Shown: in pieces, positions 17,509 through 26,631 of the stretch
How the letters are laid out: each line of letters begins with the position of its first letter
How positions within the stretch are numbered: the stretch's first letter is position 1
The notes under the pieces: model-generated
What the model was told of the DNA's origin: nothing
Databases searched by the model: none
Seen by the model: only the letters and a program-made list of their open reading frames with translations
Position numbers and translations under genes: made by a program
Assembly: GCA_963783095.1 (NCBI GenBank)
Contig: CAWAMR010000021.1
Coordinates: 1-64,000, forward strand
Length of the DNA: 64,000 nucleotides
Direction of reading: 5' to 3'
Origin: CAWAMR01 sp963783095
Lineage (GTDB): Bacteria; Planctomycetota; Planctomycetia; Gemmatales; Gemmataceae

Positions 17509-18981
17509 GTGCCGGTACCCGTTGTGGCGATCGTCGGCAGACCGAATGTCGGCAAGTCGTCGTTGTTCAATCTGCTCGTCGGCAAGCGCATCAGCATCGT
17601 CGACCCGACAGCGGGTGTGACGCGCGATCGCGTCTCCACGCTCCTGGAGTACGATGGCCGCTATTTCGAACTGACCGATACCGGCGGAATCGGCATTGTG
17701 GATATGGATGATCTCGCCGCAGATGTGGAGAAACAGATTCAGACGGCGATCGATCTGGCAGCTGTGATCCTGTTTGTCGTGGATGCCCGGAGCGGACCTG
17801 TTCCGCTGGATTACGTTGTCATCGATCGCCTTCGTGCCATCGATAAGCCGATCCTTTGCGTCGTCAACAAGGCCGATAGCGACCATATCGAACAGCAAAC
17901 CCTCGACTTTCACCGTTTCGGCTTTCAGCCCGTCATTCCCGTCAGTGCCGAACAGCATAGGGGTAAAGATCGCCTGTTGATGGAGATCGTCAAACATCTT
18001 CCCGAAAGCAGCGCAGAATTACCTCCCACCAAAACGCATCTTAAACTCGCGATCGTGGGCCGGCGAAACGCCGGCAAAAGCACTTTTATCAACAGCCTGG
18101 CCCAAGCGGAACGAGTGATCGTGAGTGAGATTCCCGGGACGACGCGCGATAGCGTGGACGTTCGCTTTGAACGGGATGGGAAAACCTTTGTCGCGATCGA
18201 CACGGCAGGCGTCCGAAATCGCAGCAGCCTGGCGAACAGCATCGAGTTTTATAGCATGGCGCGAGCGGAACGATCGATTCGCCGCGCTGATGTTGTTCTG
18301 CACTTCTTCGATTCCAGGCTCAAAATCAGCCGGGTCGATAAACAGCTCACCGAATACATTCTCGAACATCATAAACCGGCGATATTCGTGGTCAACAAAT
18401 GGGATCTTGCCAAAGAGCAGGTGACGACCGAGGTTTTTGCGGAGTACGTCCAAAAGACGTTTCCCATGCTCGACTTCGTCCCGGTTGCGTTTACGACCGC
18501 GATTGACGGCAAAAATGTCTTCAAGATACTGAATCTCGCCCAGGCACTTTTCAAACAGTCCTCGACGCGAGTATCCACCGGCGAATTGAATCGCGTATTA
18601 CGCTGGGCACTGGAAAAGAACCCTCCAACAACAAAGGCGAAACGCTTGCCCAAGATCTTTTTTGGGACACAAATCGCAACTGAGCCGCCGACAATCGTTC
18701 TGTTTGCGAATAACCCCGATCTATTCGACAATATCTATCGCAAATATCTGCTGAAGGTTTTCCGCGATCATTTGCCATTTCCGGAGGTGCCGATCAAACT
18801 GGAAATTCGCTCGCGGCATGCGGCATCCAAGGATGTTTTGGTCGATGCCGAGGGAGTTGACATGTCGGAGGCACCAGAAGAAACGAGACAGGAAAAACCG
18901 AAGAAAGCAAGGAAAGGCTTGACCCCACAACAAGCCCGAAGGGCGAAGAAAAACAGCGGATCAAAATTATGGGATATGTAG
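17509..18981 (+). CDS. der: Ribosome biogenesis GTPase Der (EngA)
   Basis: 490 aa with a GTG start; GGAG lies ten bases upstream. Two tandem G domains: the first with GRPNVGKS (P-loop), DTGG and NKAD; the second with GRRNAGKS, DTAG and NKWD. A C-terminal KH-like domain follows (about 370-450), and then a Lys-rich tail. Der acts in 50S subunit maturation in the cytoplasm and is normally essential. The gene is intact in a single frame, in contrast to many neighbours. Confidence 0.96.
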   Translation: MPVPVVAIVGRPNVGKSSLFNLLVGKRISIVDPTAGVTRDRVSTLLEYDGRYFELTDTGGIGIVDMDDLAADVEKQIQTAIDLAAVILFVVDARSGPVPLDYVVIDRLRAIDKPILCVVNKADSDHIEQQTLDFHRFGFQPVIPVSAEQHRGKDRLLMEIVKHLPESSAELPPTKTHLKLAIVGRRNAGKSTFINSLAQAERVIVSEIPGTTRDSVDVRFERDGKTFVAIDTAGVRNRSSLANSIEFYSMARAERSIRRADVVLHFFDSRLKISRVDKQLTEYILEHHKPAIFVVNKWDLAKEQVTTEVFAEYVQKTFPMLDFVPVAFTTAIDGKNVFKILNLAQALFKQSSTRVSTGELNRVLRWALEKNPPTTKAKRLPKIFFGTQIATEPPTIVLFANNPDLFDNIYRKYLLKVFRDHLPFPEVPIKLEIRSRHAASKDVLVDAEGVDMSEAPEETRQEKPKKARKGLTPQQARRAKKNSGSKLWDM

Positions 18982-19006
18982 ATACGGCTAGGAGGCAGAG
19001 ACGGCC

Positions 19007-19426
19007 ATGCAAGAGGAGCATTGTTGTTCAGTCAATCTAATCGTGGTGGGCGATGATTTGGAGCCGAAAGTGGTCACATCTGCTCTCGGCTGGCCACCCG
19101 CCAAATCATGGCGGCGTGGTGAGCGAAAGCGATTCAAGCGGCCCGATGGAATCGAACGCGTCTTCGATAGCATTTATGACTGCGGGGATGGCAGAGTTCT
19201 CCCGGCGCACGACGAGCGAGAATTGCCGCTTGAAGTCCAAGTGAGTGCCTGGCTGGACCGGCTCAGATTCAAATCGCACGCACTCCGGTCCTTGAGCGAT
19301 TGCGGTTGGGAGATTAAGTTAGATTGTTTCGCAGCAACGAGTGAGTGCATAAATCTGTCCAGCACCATATTAGGCGAGTTGGCTGGCTTAGGTGTAGGAC
19401 TGACTCTAACTTTCTCAGCACTTTGA
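19007..19426 (+). CDS. DUF4279 domain-containing protein
   Basis: 139 aa. The order of elements fits DUF4279: a first strand VNLIVVGDDLEPKVVTSALGWPP, a middle helix region PLEVQVSAWLDRL, and a C-terminal ECINLSSTILGELAGLGVGL. Members are small cytosolic proteins of unknown role, sometimes near toxin or immunity genes. It starts 26 bases after der and converges with hicA. Confidence 0.65.
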   Translation: MQEEHCCSVNLIVVGDDLEPKVVTSALGWPPAKSWRRGERKRFKRPDGIERVFDSIYDCGDGRVLPAHDERELPLEVQVSAWLDRLRFKSHALRSLSDCGWEIKLDCFAATSECINLSSTILGELAGLGVGLTLTFSAL

Positions 19427-19507
19427 AAGCCTTCCCATCTGCTGCACCTGAGCTTTGCCAACGCAGCGGTTTTGGGCAGGTGAGTTATGTATTACTACGG
19501 CTCGCTT

Positions 19508-19693
19508 TCAAAGCGGTGGAACACCCAATTGACGGCAGATGCTCCGGGCCGTGTAATCATTTATTTCCCGATGACGTGGCACCGAGGCCTGTTGTCCGTT
19601 CGCGGGGTTTACCCACATCGAGTGCCGACGCCCTTCACGCAGGGGCAGGCATCCGTGTCGACGCAAGTAACGAAGTAAATCCTCACGCTTCAC
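19508..19693 (-). CDS. hicA: HicA family toxin (mRNA interferase)
   Basis: 61 aa, the usual HicA size, with a dsRBD-like fold. The N-terminus MKREDLLRYLRRHG and the core REGRRHSMWVNP, containing the conserved His of the active site, fit the family, followed by the typical SVPRHREINDYTARSI segment. It overlaps the stop of hicB by four bases (ATGA), so the two are translationally coupled, antitoxin first. The expected activity is ribosome-independent mRNA cleavage, blocked by HicB. Confidence 0.88.
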   Translation of the reverse strand: MKREDLLRYLRRHGCLPLREGRRHSMWVNPANGQQASVPRHREINDYTARSICRQLGVPPL

Positions 19694-19977
19694 GGTACTA
19701 CCACTCCTGCCGGTTCTTCTAATACCTCCGAACTGGTTACAAGGTGCAAAAAGATAGGCTCCTCCAAATCCATTTCCGGATCGGTCGCCGCCGGGTTGGG
19801 CTTGGGGAATGTCTCACCTAGTCCGAGCAGAGTTTCGGCCACATCCACTAAAGCGAAACCGAGCATTCGGCGTGCATCATCCAAATCAGTTCCGCAACTA
19901 ATCGCAGCTGGGAAATCAAGAACTTGCGCATGAACCCCGCCATCGACGAATTTGTAACCTGCTTTGTATTGCAACAT
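19690..19977 (-). CDS. hicB: HicB family antitoxin
   Basis: About 95 aa. The N-terminal half YKAGYKFVDGGVHAQVLDFP and ISCGTDLDDARRMLGFALVD is the partial RNase H fold of HicB. The ATG at 19977 is chosen over one at 20043 because AGGAGA sits seven bases upstream. The C-terminus (EEPIFLHLVTS...) may hold a short strand rather than a clear ribbon-helix-helix or HTH, so DNA-binding autoregulation is uncertain. It lies 26 bases after the epimerase gene on the same strand. Confidence 0.87.
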   Translation of the reverse strand: MLQYKAGYKFVDGGVHAQVLDFPAAISCGTDLDDARRMLGFALVDVAETLLGLGETFPKPNPAATDPEMDLEEPIFLHLVTSSEVLEEPAGVVVP

Positions 19978-20002
19978 CTGAAACTCTCCTGAACTTGATT
20001 TC

Positions 20003-21012
20003 TCACGGCTCATCAGCTTGAACAATTGCTGGTTTCGGCGCATCTAAATCGCTCAAATCCAATCGGTTCTCGGCGTTCAGTTGGCGGAACATTCTCAGCG
20101 TTTCTCGAATTCCATCCTTAAGCGGAGTCAGCGGCATGGGGCCAAGATCCTTCTGCAATGCAGAATCATCGAGGTTGAAGGCGATGGCCAGTTGGCGGTC
20201 GCCGTAGGTCACGAGTTTCGCTGCCGCAGGTTCGACGGCACACAGGGCGATGTGGAACGTTTTCAAATCGACGACCGCACCGCGGAGGTTATAAGACTTC
20301 GCGCCTTGGTAGGGTGCAAACAGACAACGCACGAAGATGTTGGCCACGTCATCGACATACTGCAAATCCTGCAATCCGCCGTAAGTGATGTGATAGGGCC
20401 GGTCGATCGCAACCGATTTGATCGCCTTGGTTGGTTCACTGGTCATGCCAAGATCTCGACCCACACCGTAGACCGTCCACGGTCTCAAGCCGACGCTGGA
20501 AATGCCGAAGTCCTGATAATAGATTGCGGCATTGCCCTCATTGCAACACTTGAAGAACCCGTAATGGGTGCTCGGCATGAGTTTCACATCGTCGGGCAGG
20601 GGGGTAGACGGATACTTTTCGGGTGGCCCGAAGACTGCGGCAGAGCTGGCATAGACGAGCCTTTTGATTTGGTTTCCTGCCATGCGAACCGCTTCAAAAA
20701 CAGCGAGAGTACCTATCACATTGACCTGCGCACCGAGGATTGGATTGGCCCGACATGTAGGAACTTGAAGACCTGCCAGGTGGATCAAATGACTGATCTC
20801 GAATTGTTCGATCGCTTTCGCGCAGCTGGGAGATCGGTCACATCCCCCTGGACGAACCGGACCTTTTGAACTTCGCTTTCCGGCAGGATGAGACGAAGAC
20901 GTCGAGGATCTTCTTTGAGGTCGTAGACCCAGACCTCGTGGCTCTGCGCCAACAGATTCCGAATGATCCAGGCACCGATGAAGCCGTAACCACCTGTAAT
21001 GAGAACACGCAC
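20003..21012 (-). CDS. NAD-dependent epimerase/dehydratase, frameshifted
   Basis: An extended SDR of about 336 aa. The GTG start is preceded by AAAGGA. The cofactor motif is TGGYGFIGAW at residues 6-15, then HLAGLQVP, a VYASSAAVFGP segment with the catalytic Ser and HYGFFK as the YxxxK pair. It probably acts on a nucleotide sugar. The frame changes near 20829, between DLPA and AKAIEQFE; the 1010-base span is one short, consistent with one missing base. The downstream neighbours are hicBA. Confidence 0.85.
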
Positions 21013-21068
21013 AATTGGTCCTTTCAGAGATATTCACAGCGGCACACGCCACTTTCAAATTAATCGAG

Positions 21069-21479
21069 TCACTGGTCGTGCCGACCACCCCCAAGCTGCC
21101 GTGTTACTGCCTCAAAGCACCCGCATAGCCGCTGCCGGATCGGAAATTGGCCAAACGAACAAGCAAATCACGAAGACGGGCTTTGCGTCTACTGCGCCGG
21201 GCCAGTGTATTGGCAATGTCGTTCGACCGATTACGCCCGAAATCTCACGGACGACGTCGCTTTTAGAGTGCGGTATTGCTATTCCCCGGCCCACACCGGT
21301 TGAGCCCAACGCCTCACGGTGGAGCAACTGACTCCTTACCGCGCGGCATGCTCGGGTTCCAGCCTCCCGGATTCGACCAAATGCTCCACGAGGAACTGTA
21401 TAGCTGCATCTGGCGACGATGCAGCAGACGCGGGAAGGTTCACAATCGGAAAGCCAATCTCTTCAGTTGGAGCAGACAT
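21069..21479 (-). CDS. PTS EIIA type-2 (PtsN-like) domain protein, two frameshifts
   Basis: The joined frames give about 136 aa, the usual size. The key segment LLHREALGSTGVGRGIAIPH carries the phosphorylatable His of the fructose/nitrogen EIIA family. The start (MSAPTEEIGFPIVNL) lies 33 bases from the end of gyrA on the same strand. One base is missing near 21345, after the AAR that follows EPEH, and one extra base is present near 21087, before EAVTRQL; the two compensate. It probably receives phosphate from HPr as a regulator rather than for sugar uptake. No EIIB/EIIC genes are seen. Confidence 0.75.
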
Positions 21480-21512
21480 AAAAGTCTCTCTTCCATCAAC
21501 CGAAATCCGCGA

Positions 21513-24287
21513 TCACTCCGCTTGCGGGGCAGGATCTTCGCTGGTAGGAACTTCGGTCGGCTCGATTTCTTCGGAGACCACCTTCGCCAGAGAGACGATC
21601 CGATCATCCGACTCCACATTCATGACTCGAACGCCCTGAGTGTTGCGCCCCACCGCTCGGACTTCCCTCACCTTCGTGCGATTCACCATCCCTTTTAACG
21701 TAATCAACATGATTTCATCCGTATCTCGAACCGAGGCAATCCCGACGACGGGACCGTTTCGCTCACTGGTGCGAATGTCCCGCACCCCCTTACCGCCGCG
21801 TTTTTGCTTCCGGTATCGCATGGACGAGCGATCCGGGGAGCTTTCGGCATCCGTACCGTCAGCAGTGGCCTCCGGTTCCACCGGTTCGGGAGCTTCCTCA
21901 GCTGTTGGTTCCTCTTCGCCGTTGGTTTCATCCAAAGTGTTTGGCCCGAAGGGTGTCCGCTTTCCATAGCCGTTTTCGCAAATGGTCAAGAGGAATCCTT
22001 CCGGATCGGCAACAAGCATGCCGACGACCAGATCGTCCGTTCCCAGATTGATGCCGCGCACGCCGCGCGTATCCCGGCCCATCGCGCGGGCGTCGCTCTC
22101 GGAGAATCGAATGGCCATCCCTTTGCGGGTGCTCAACACGATTTCATCGCCCGGTTTGGTAAGGCAAACATCGATCAGCACATCTCCCTCTTCAAGACTG
22201 ATGCCGATGATGCCGCCTTGCTTGGGCCGGCTAAACGCGGACAGAATCGTTTTCTTCACGGTTCCCTTGCGAGTTGCCATCAGCAGATGGAAATCGCCTT
22301 CAAAGTTGCGTACCGGAATCACGCTGCTGATTTTTTCATCTTCTTTGAGAGCAAGGACATTGGCGATCGATCGTCCGGCACTGGTTCTGGACGCCTCCGG
22401 CACGTTGTAGACGCGCAGCCAATACGTCTGACCCAAAGTGGTAAAGCACAACAGGTAGGCATGCGTCGAGGCGATGAAAAAATGCTCGATGAAGTCATCT
22501 TCCTTCGCGCCGGCCGCCACACCCTTGCCGCCGCGATGTTGCACACGGTAGGTGTCGATCGGCATCCGCTTGATGTAGCCGTTGTGGCTAATGCTCACCA
22601 CCTGATCGACATCCGGAATCAGATCGAGGAAGTTATAATCGCCGATCGCTTCTTCAAATGAAGTCTTTCGTTCGTCGCTGTATTTGTCCCGAATTTCGAT
22701 TAAATCTCTACGGACGACTCCGAGTACGTTTTGCTCGCTGCTAAGGAGTTGTTCGTAATCGATGATTTTTCCGCGCAATTCGCTGTATTCCTTGTAGATC
22801 TCATCGCGCTCGAGCGCCGCCAGTTGGCCGAGTTGCAGGCGGACAACGGCTTCCGCCTGCTGTTCGGTCATCTGGTAAATCTCCGCCACTCCCAGTTCAC
22901 GCGACAATGCTCCAAAAGCCTCGTCGCCGAGCGCCTGCTTCAGGACGCTTGCAGCCACCTGCATGGCCTGCAATTTCTGTTTCGCTTCGTTGCGATTGGG
23001 CGAACTTCGGCAGACCCGAATCACTTCATCCAGAGAAGAAATGGCGATCAACTGTCCTTCGAGAATGTGTCCCCGCGCTTGGCTTCGCGGAGCAGATACT
23101 TGGTTCGGCGACGAATAACCTGAATCCGATGCTTGACAAATTCCTGCATCATTTCTTTGAGCGAAAGGACTCGTGGGCGACCATCGACCAGTGCCAGGAG
23201 AATGATGCTGACCGTCTTTTGCAACGGAGAAAACTGATAGAGTTGATTGAGAACGAGGTGCGGATCGGTTTTTTGCTTGAGGTAGACCACGATTCGCACG
23301 GGCTCGCCCAGTCGAGGCGCGCTCTCGTCGCGCACTTCGCTGACGCCCTCAATCCGCTCGTCTTTCACCAGTTCGCCAATCAGCTCAGCCAATCGATTCC
23401 GCGTAACCTGAAACGGCACTTCACGGATGATGATCTGAGGATTCTTGCCTTCGATGATCTCCGTTCGTGCCCGCAGCGTGATTTTTCCGCGACCCTCCTT
23501 GTAACCATCGATGATACCTTGCCGGCCCATGATGATGCCGCCGGTTGGGAAGTCCGGGCCTGGAATAATCTGCAGCAGCCCGGCCAGCGTAATCTCCGGG
23601 TTGTCGATGAGAGCAATCATACCGTCGCAAACTTCGCGCAAATTGTGCGGAGGGATTTCGGTCGCCATACCCACGGCGATGCCATCCGAGCCGTTGATGA
23701 GGAGGTTCGGAACCCTGGCGGGAAGGACTAACGGCTCGCGGTATTTGCCGTCGTAGTTGTCGATGAAATCAACGGTTTCACGGTCGAGATCGGTCAGCAA
23801 CTCCCCGGCGATGTGGGTGAGCCTGGCCTCGGTGTATCGATGGGCGGCGGCCGGCAAACCTGCGACCGAGCCAAAATTCCCTTGCCCGTGGATCAATTTG
23901 TAACGCAAAACCCAGTCCGGCCATCCGGACCAGCGAATCGTAAATGGAAGCATCGCCGTGGGGGTGATAGCGCTTCATCGTCTCACCGACAATCGCCGCA
24001 CACTTGCTGGTGGCGCTGGTGGGGCCCAGACCGAGGTCGTGCATGGCGACGAGAATCCGTCGTTGCGACGGTTTTAGCCCATCGCGTACATCCGGAAGCG
24101 CCCGGCTAACGATCACGCTCATCGCGTAAGTCAGATAACTGTCGCGCAACTCGTTCTCGATGTCGAGTGGGGCGGGAACCGGCACCAGCATGCCGCCTGA
24201 ACCGGGGTCGACGGGAGGGGGTGAGGAGCCGTTGGTTGGGGGTAGATCGTCCGCCAAAGTGCGTTCCTTCCGAGTGCGAGTAGACAT
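21513..24287 (-). CDS. gyrA: DNA gyrase subunit A, two frameshifts
   Basis: About 925 aa when joined. GyrA cuts and reseals DNA to introduce negative supercoils with GyrB. The N-terminal domain has SRALPDVRDGLKPSQRRIL and YHPHGDASIYDSLVRMA, with Ala where E. coli has Ser83. The C-terminal propeller has a GyrA-box, QHRGGKG, and a second copy, QKRGGKG, preceded by an unusual insert of roughly 45 acidic residues (rich in EEP/EAP, about 21830-21950). The frame is lost near 23925 (after VRMA) and near 23046 (in a G homopolymer before HILEGQLIA). Since the gene is essential, these are probably sequence errors. Confidence 0.95.
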
Positions 24288-24463
24288 TACTTGGGAATTT
24301 GGGAATTCATCCCTTTCGCTGCATAAAATACAGTGGTATCTTATTAAATATCCCCACGATTTACAGGTCCGTGCTGCTCATCGGCGGAACAGTGATTTCG
24401 CATGTTCCGTGCCACGGACGGAGTTTTTCCCACCCCAAGGTCCCGCCATTCGGAGGATTGCTC

Positions 24464-24938
24464 GTGCGTAGTTACCTGTTCGGAATCTCTCTCCTTTGCG
24501 TTGCATTGCTTTGCACTGTAACAGTCACACCGATCCTGGCCGCAGATCCCCCCAAGGACAGCACCGGCAGCAATGACGCGCAATCACAAACTCAAGGTTA
24601 AGATCACGTTAAAAGCTGCCAAACAACAGATCTTCAGAGAGGTTCTTGATGACATCAATTCGCAGGTCACCGACAACAAGATTGACGGCAAAAAGATGAC
24701 GAAGATCCGGTTTATTAACGACACCGGGGTTTCTTTCAATTCTCGAATTGACGTTGTTGATCTCAAGGATGTCGCCTTGGAAGACGCTCTCGATAAGCTG
24801 TTCAAAAAAAACGATTCTTTGGGTCTCGGCTACATCGTGGTCATCGGTAAACCGAATGAGCAAAACGACGGCGCGGTCAAAATTGTCAAGGGCGAAAATC
24901 GTGGCTATCCAACCGGAGTAGAACCAAAAAAGAAGTAG
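24464..24938 (+). CDS. Secreted hypothetical protein with STN-like region, frameshifted
   Basis: The GTG start has GGAGG seven bases upstream. A signal peptide (LFGISLLCVALLCTVTVTP) is followed by a mature domain of about 120 aa. The frame changes near 24585, between SNDAQS and HKLKVKIT. The segment RIDVVDLKDVALEDALDKLF followed by LGYIVV resembles the secretin/TonB short N-terminal (STN) fold, but this is a weak assignment. It is divergent from gyrA, whose promoter must share the 176-base gap. Confidence 0.6.
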
Positions 24939-24974
24939 ACCGGAGGGTCAGAAGACAGAGAACAGACGAGTTTT

Positions 24975-25029
24975 CAGTGTTCAGTGTTCAGTCAAAAACC
25001 TCAGGTCTTCAACTGAACACTGAACACTG
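24975..25029. repeat. Inverted repeat CAGTGTTCAGTGTTCAG
   Basis: Two 17-base arms, 24975-24991 and 25013-25029, are exact reverse complements, each made of repeats of AGTGTTC. It lies just before aat. It could form a hairpin in the leader, or end the upstream transcript without a clear T-tract. Confidence 0.75.
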
Positions 25030-25066
25030 CTCTGGCCGCTGGCGCACTTTTCTTGGAGACTACCTT

Positions 25067-25726
25067 GTGAACTCCGGCTTTCGCTGTCCCAACGTCCCGT
25101 GGTTGCCTCCTGACGAAGCCGATGAAGATGGGTTCGTCGGGGTCGGAGGAAATTTGCAACCCGGATGTTTGATGTGCGCTTACAGCGAGGGCATTTTCCC
25201 TTGGTATAACGAAGGTGATCCCATCTGCTGGTGGTCCCCACACCCCCGGGCGATTTTCGAACTCGACGGCATGCACCGCTCGCGCAGGCTGCAACGGACC
25301 ATCCGTGCCGGCAAGTTTCGACTTTCGATCGATGAATGTTTTCGCGACGTGATGCTGGGCTGTTCGGATCGTCCCGAAGGCACCTGGATTACCGGCGATA
25401 TGCTGGGGGCCTACTGCAGGCTGCACGAATTGGGCCACGCTCATTCGGTCGAAGCCTGGCAGGATGGCGAACTCGCGGGAGGTGTGTATGGAGTGTCGAT
25501 CGGCGGATTCTTCGCGGCGGAATCGATGTTTTACCGTCGACGGGATGCGTCCAAGGTGGCCTTATCGGCCCTGATCGATCGACTCCAGGAAAGGGGCTTT
25601 GAATTGCTCGACACTCAGATGGTCACGGAACACACTCTATCGCTCGGTGCTATTGAGATTCCGAGAAAGGACTATCTGCGCCGGCTAAAACTCGCAGTCT
25701 CAAAGAAAGACGTGAGTTTTGCCTGA
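25067..25726 (+). CDS. aat: Leucyl/phenylalanyl-tRNA-protein transferase
   Basis: About 219 aa. It adds Leu or Phe to the N-terminus of proteins with basic N-terminal residues, marking them for ClpS/ClpAP degradation. Family motifs are WLPPDEADEDGFVGVGGNL, SEGIFPWYNEGDPICWWSPHPR, GTWITGDMLGAY and GGFFAAESMF. The GTG start at 25067 has GGAG eight bases upstream and puts the first residues (NSGFRCPNVPWLPP) in family register. The gene is intact in one frame. Confidence 0.93.
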   Translation: MNSGFRCPNVPWLPPDEADEDGFVGVGGNLQPGCLMCAYSEGIFPWYNEGDPICWWSPHPRAIFELDGMHRSRRLQRTIRAGKFRLSIDECFRDVMLGCSDRPEGTWITGDMLGAYCRLHELGHAHSVEAWQDGELAGGVYGVSIGGFFAAESMFYRRRDASKVALSALIDRLQERGFELLDTQMVTEHTLSLGAIEIPRKDYLRRLKLAVSKKDVSFA

Positions 25727-25747
25727 ACCGCTCTGGTATTTTTCACA

Positions 25748-26512
25748 TCACCTTTTCGCAGGTATAAGCTGGCCCAACACGTCACCGAGCAGGTTTCCCT
25801 GCGGGTAACTATGGCCGAGATGTTGTCGGAACCCCTCCGCAAAAGCGACACCGCACAACTTCCCTTGAATCGCCGACCAGTCTTTCATCGCCTGCAAATA
25901 ATTATCGACCTCGTGGTGTTTGCGCAACCAGTTCCGCTGGCTGGCGTGGCAGGCCAGCATCTGTTCCTTCACCTCGATCTGTTGGGTAATGTCGATGCAG
26001 AACCCCGGTGGAATGGGGTTCCCATAAACGTCTTTGCCTTCCAGCGGATCGCAATAGTACAGATAAGGAATGTGCTCTAAGGGAGGGTTCTTCCACCTTC
26101 CGTGCAAAAAGTTTGGAATGGGTGCGGCGAAACTGGCTGCACGGACGATCCGGCTCGTCATTTCGTGATCCAGGTGATAATCGTCGGGGCTATGGGTGAT
26201 GACAATTCCGGGTCGAACTTTGGCAAGCAACTGGACCGTTCGCTCGAGAACTGTCTCGGAAAAAATGACGCGAAGATCTCGTTCTTCAACACAATCATAG
26301 CCGGCATCGATCAACTTTGCTGCTGCCGTGGCCTCGGCTCGGCGCAGCTTGGCGATTTCATCGGGAAGATACTCCACGGAGCCGCAGTCGCCCGGGGTCA
26401 TGGTCGCGATGTGGACGCGCCATCCCAGCTTGCCGAGGCGCACAAGTGTACCTGCACAGAGGAACTCTGCATCGTCGGGATGAGCGAGCAAGGCGAGAAC
26501 GACGTTGTCCAT
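25748..26512 (-). CDS. PIG-L (LmbE) family deacetylase
   Basis: 254 aa. A zinc hydrolase that removes acetyl groups from N-acetylglucosaminyl or similar substrates. The metal-site motifs are AHPDDAEF at residues 11-18 and HSPDDYHLDHEMTSR around 110-124. There is no signal peptide. It lies at the downstream end of the ABC-2 exporter gene run on the same strand, separated by 119 bases, so it may act on the same glycan or lipid, although this is only positional. Confidence 0.9.
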   Translation of the reverse strand: MDNVVLALLAHPDDAEFLCAGTLVRLGKLGWRVHIATMTPGDCGSVEYLPDEIAKLRRAEATAAAKLIDAGYDCVEERDLRVIFSETVLERTVQLLAKVRPGIVITHSPDDYHLDHEMTSRIVRAASFAAPIPNFLHGRWKNPPLEHIPYLYYCDPLEGKDVYGNPIPPGFCIDITQQIEVKEQMLACHASQRNWLRKHHEVDNYLQAMKDWSAIQGKLCGVAFAEGFRQHLGHSYPQGNLLGDVLGQLIPAKR

Positions 26513-26631
26513 AGTCCAATAAAATCAAAAGAGTAGAGGTTTGGCACGGCAAATCGTTGGATTGAATCCGGGGCTGGGCGATTGCAAATCAGAACCCGGT
26601 TCGGGCAATGAAGGCCGGGGGATTCGGGTTT

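Noticed and set aside
21513..24287. Replication origin near gyrA
   Set aside because: dnaA, dnaN, recF and gyrB are absent and no DnaA-box cluster is visible.
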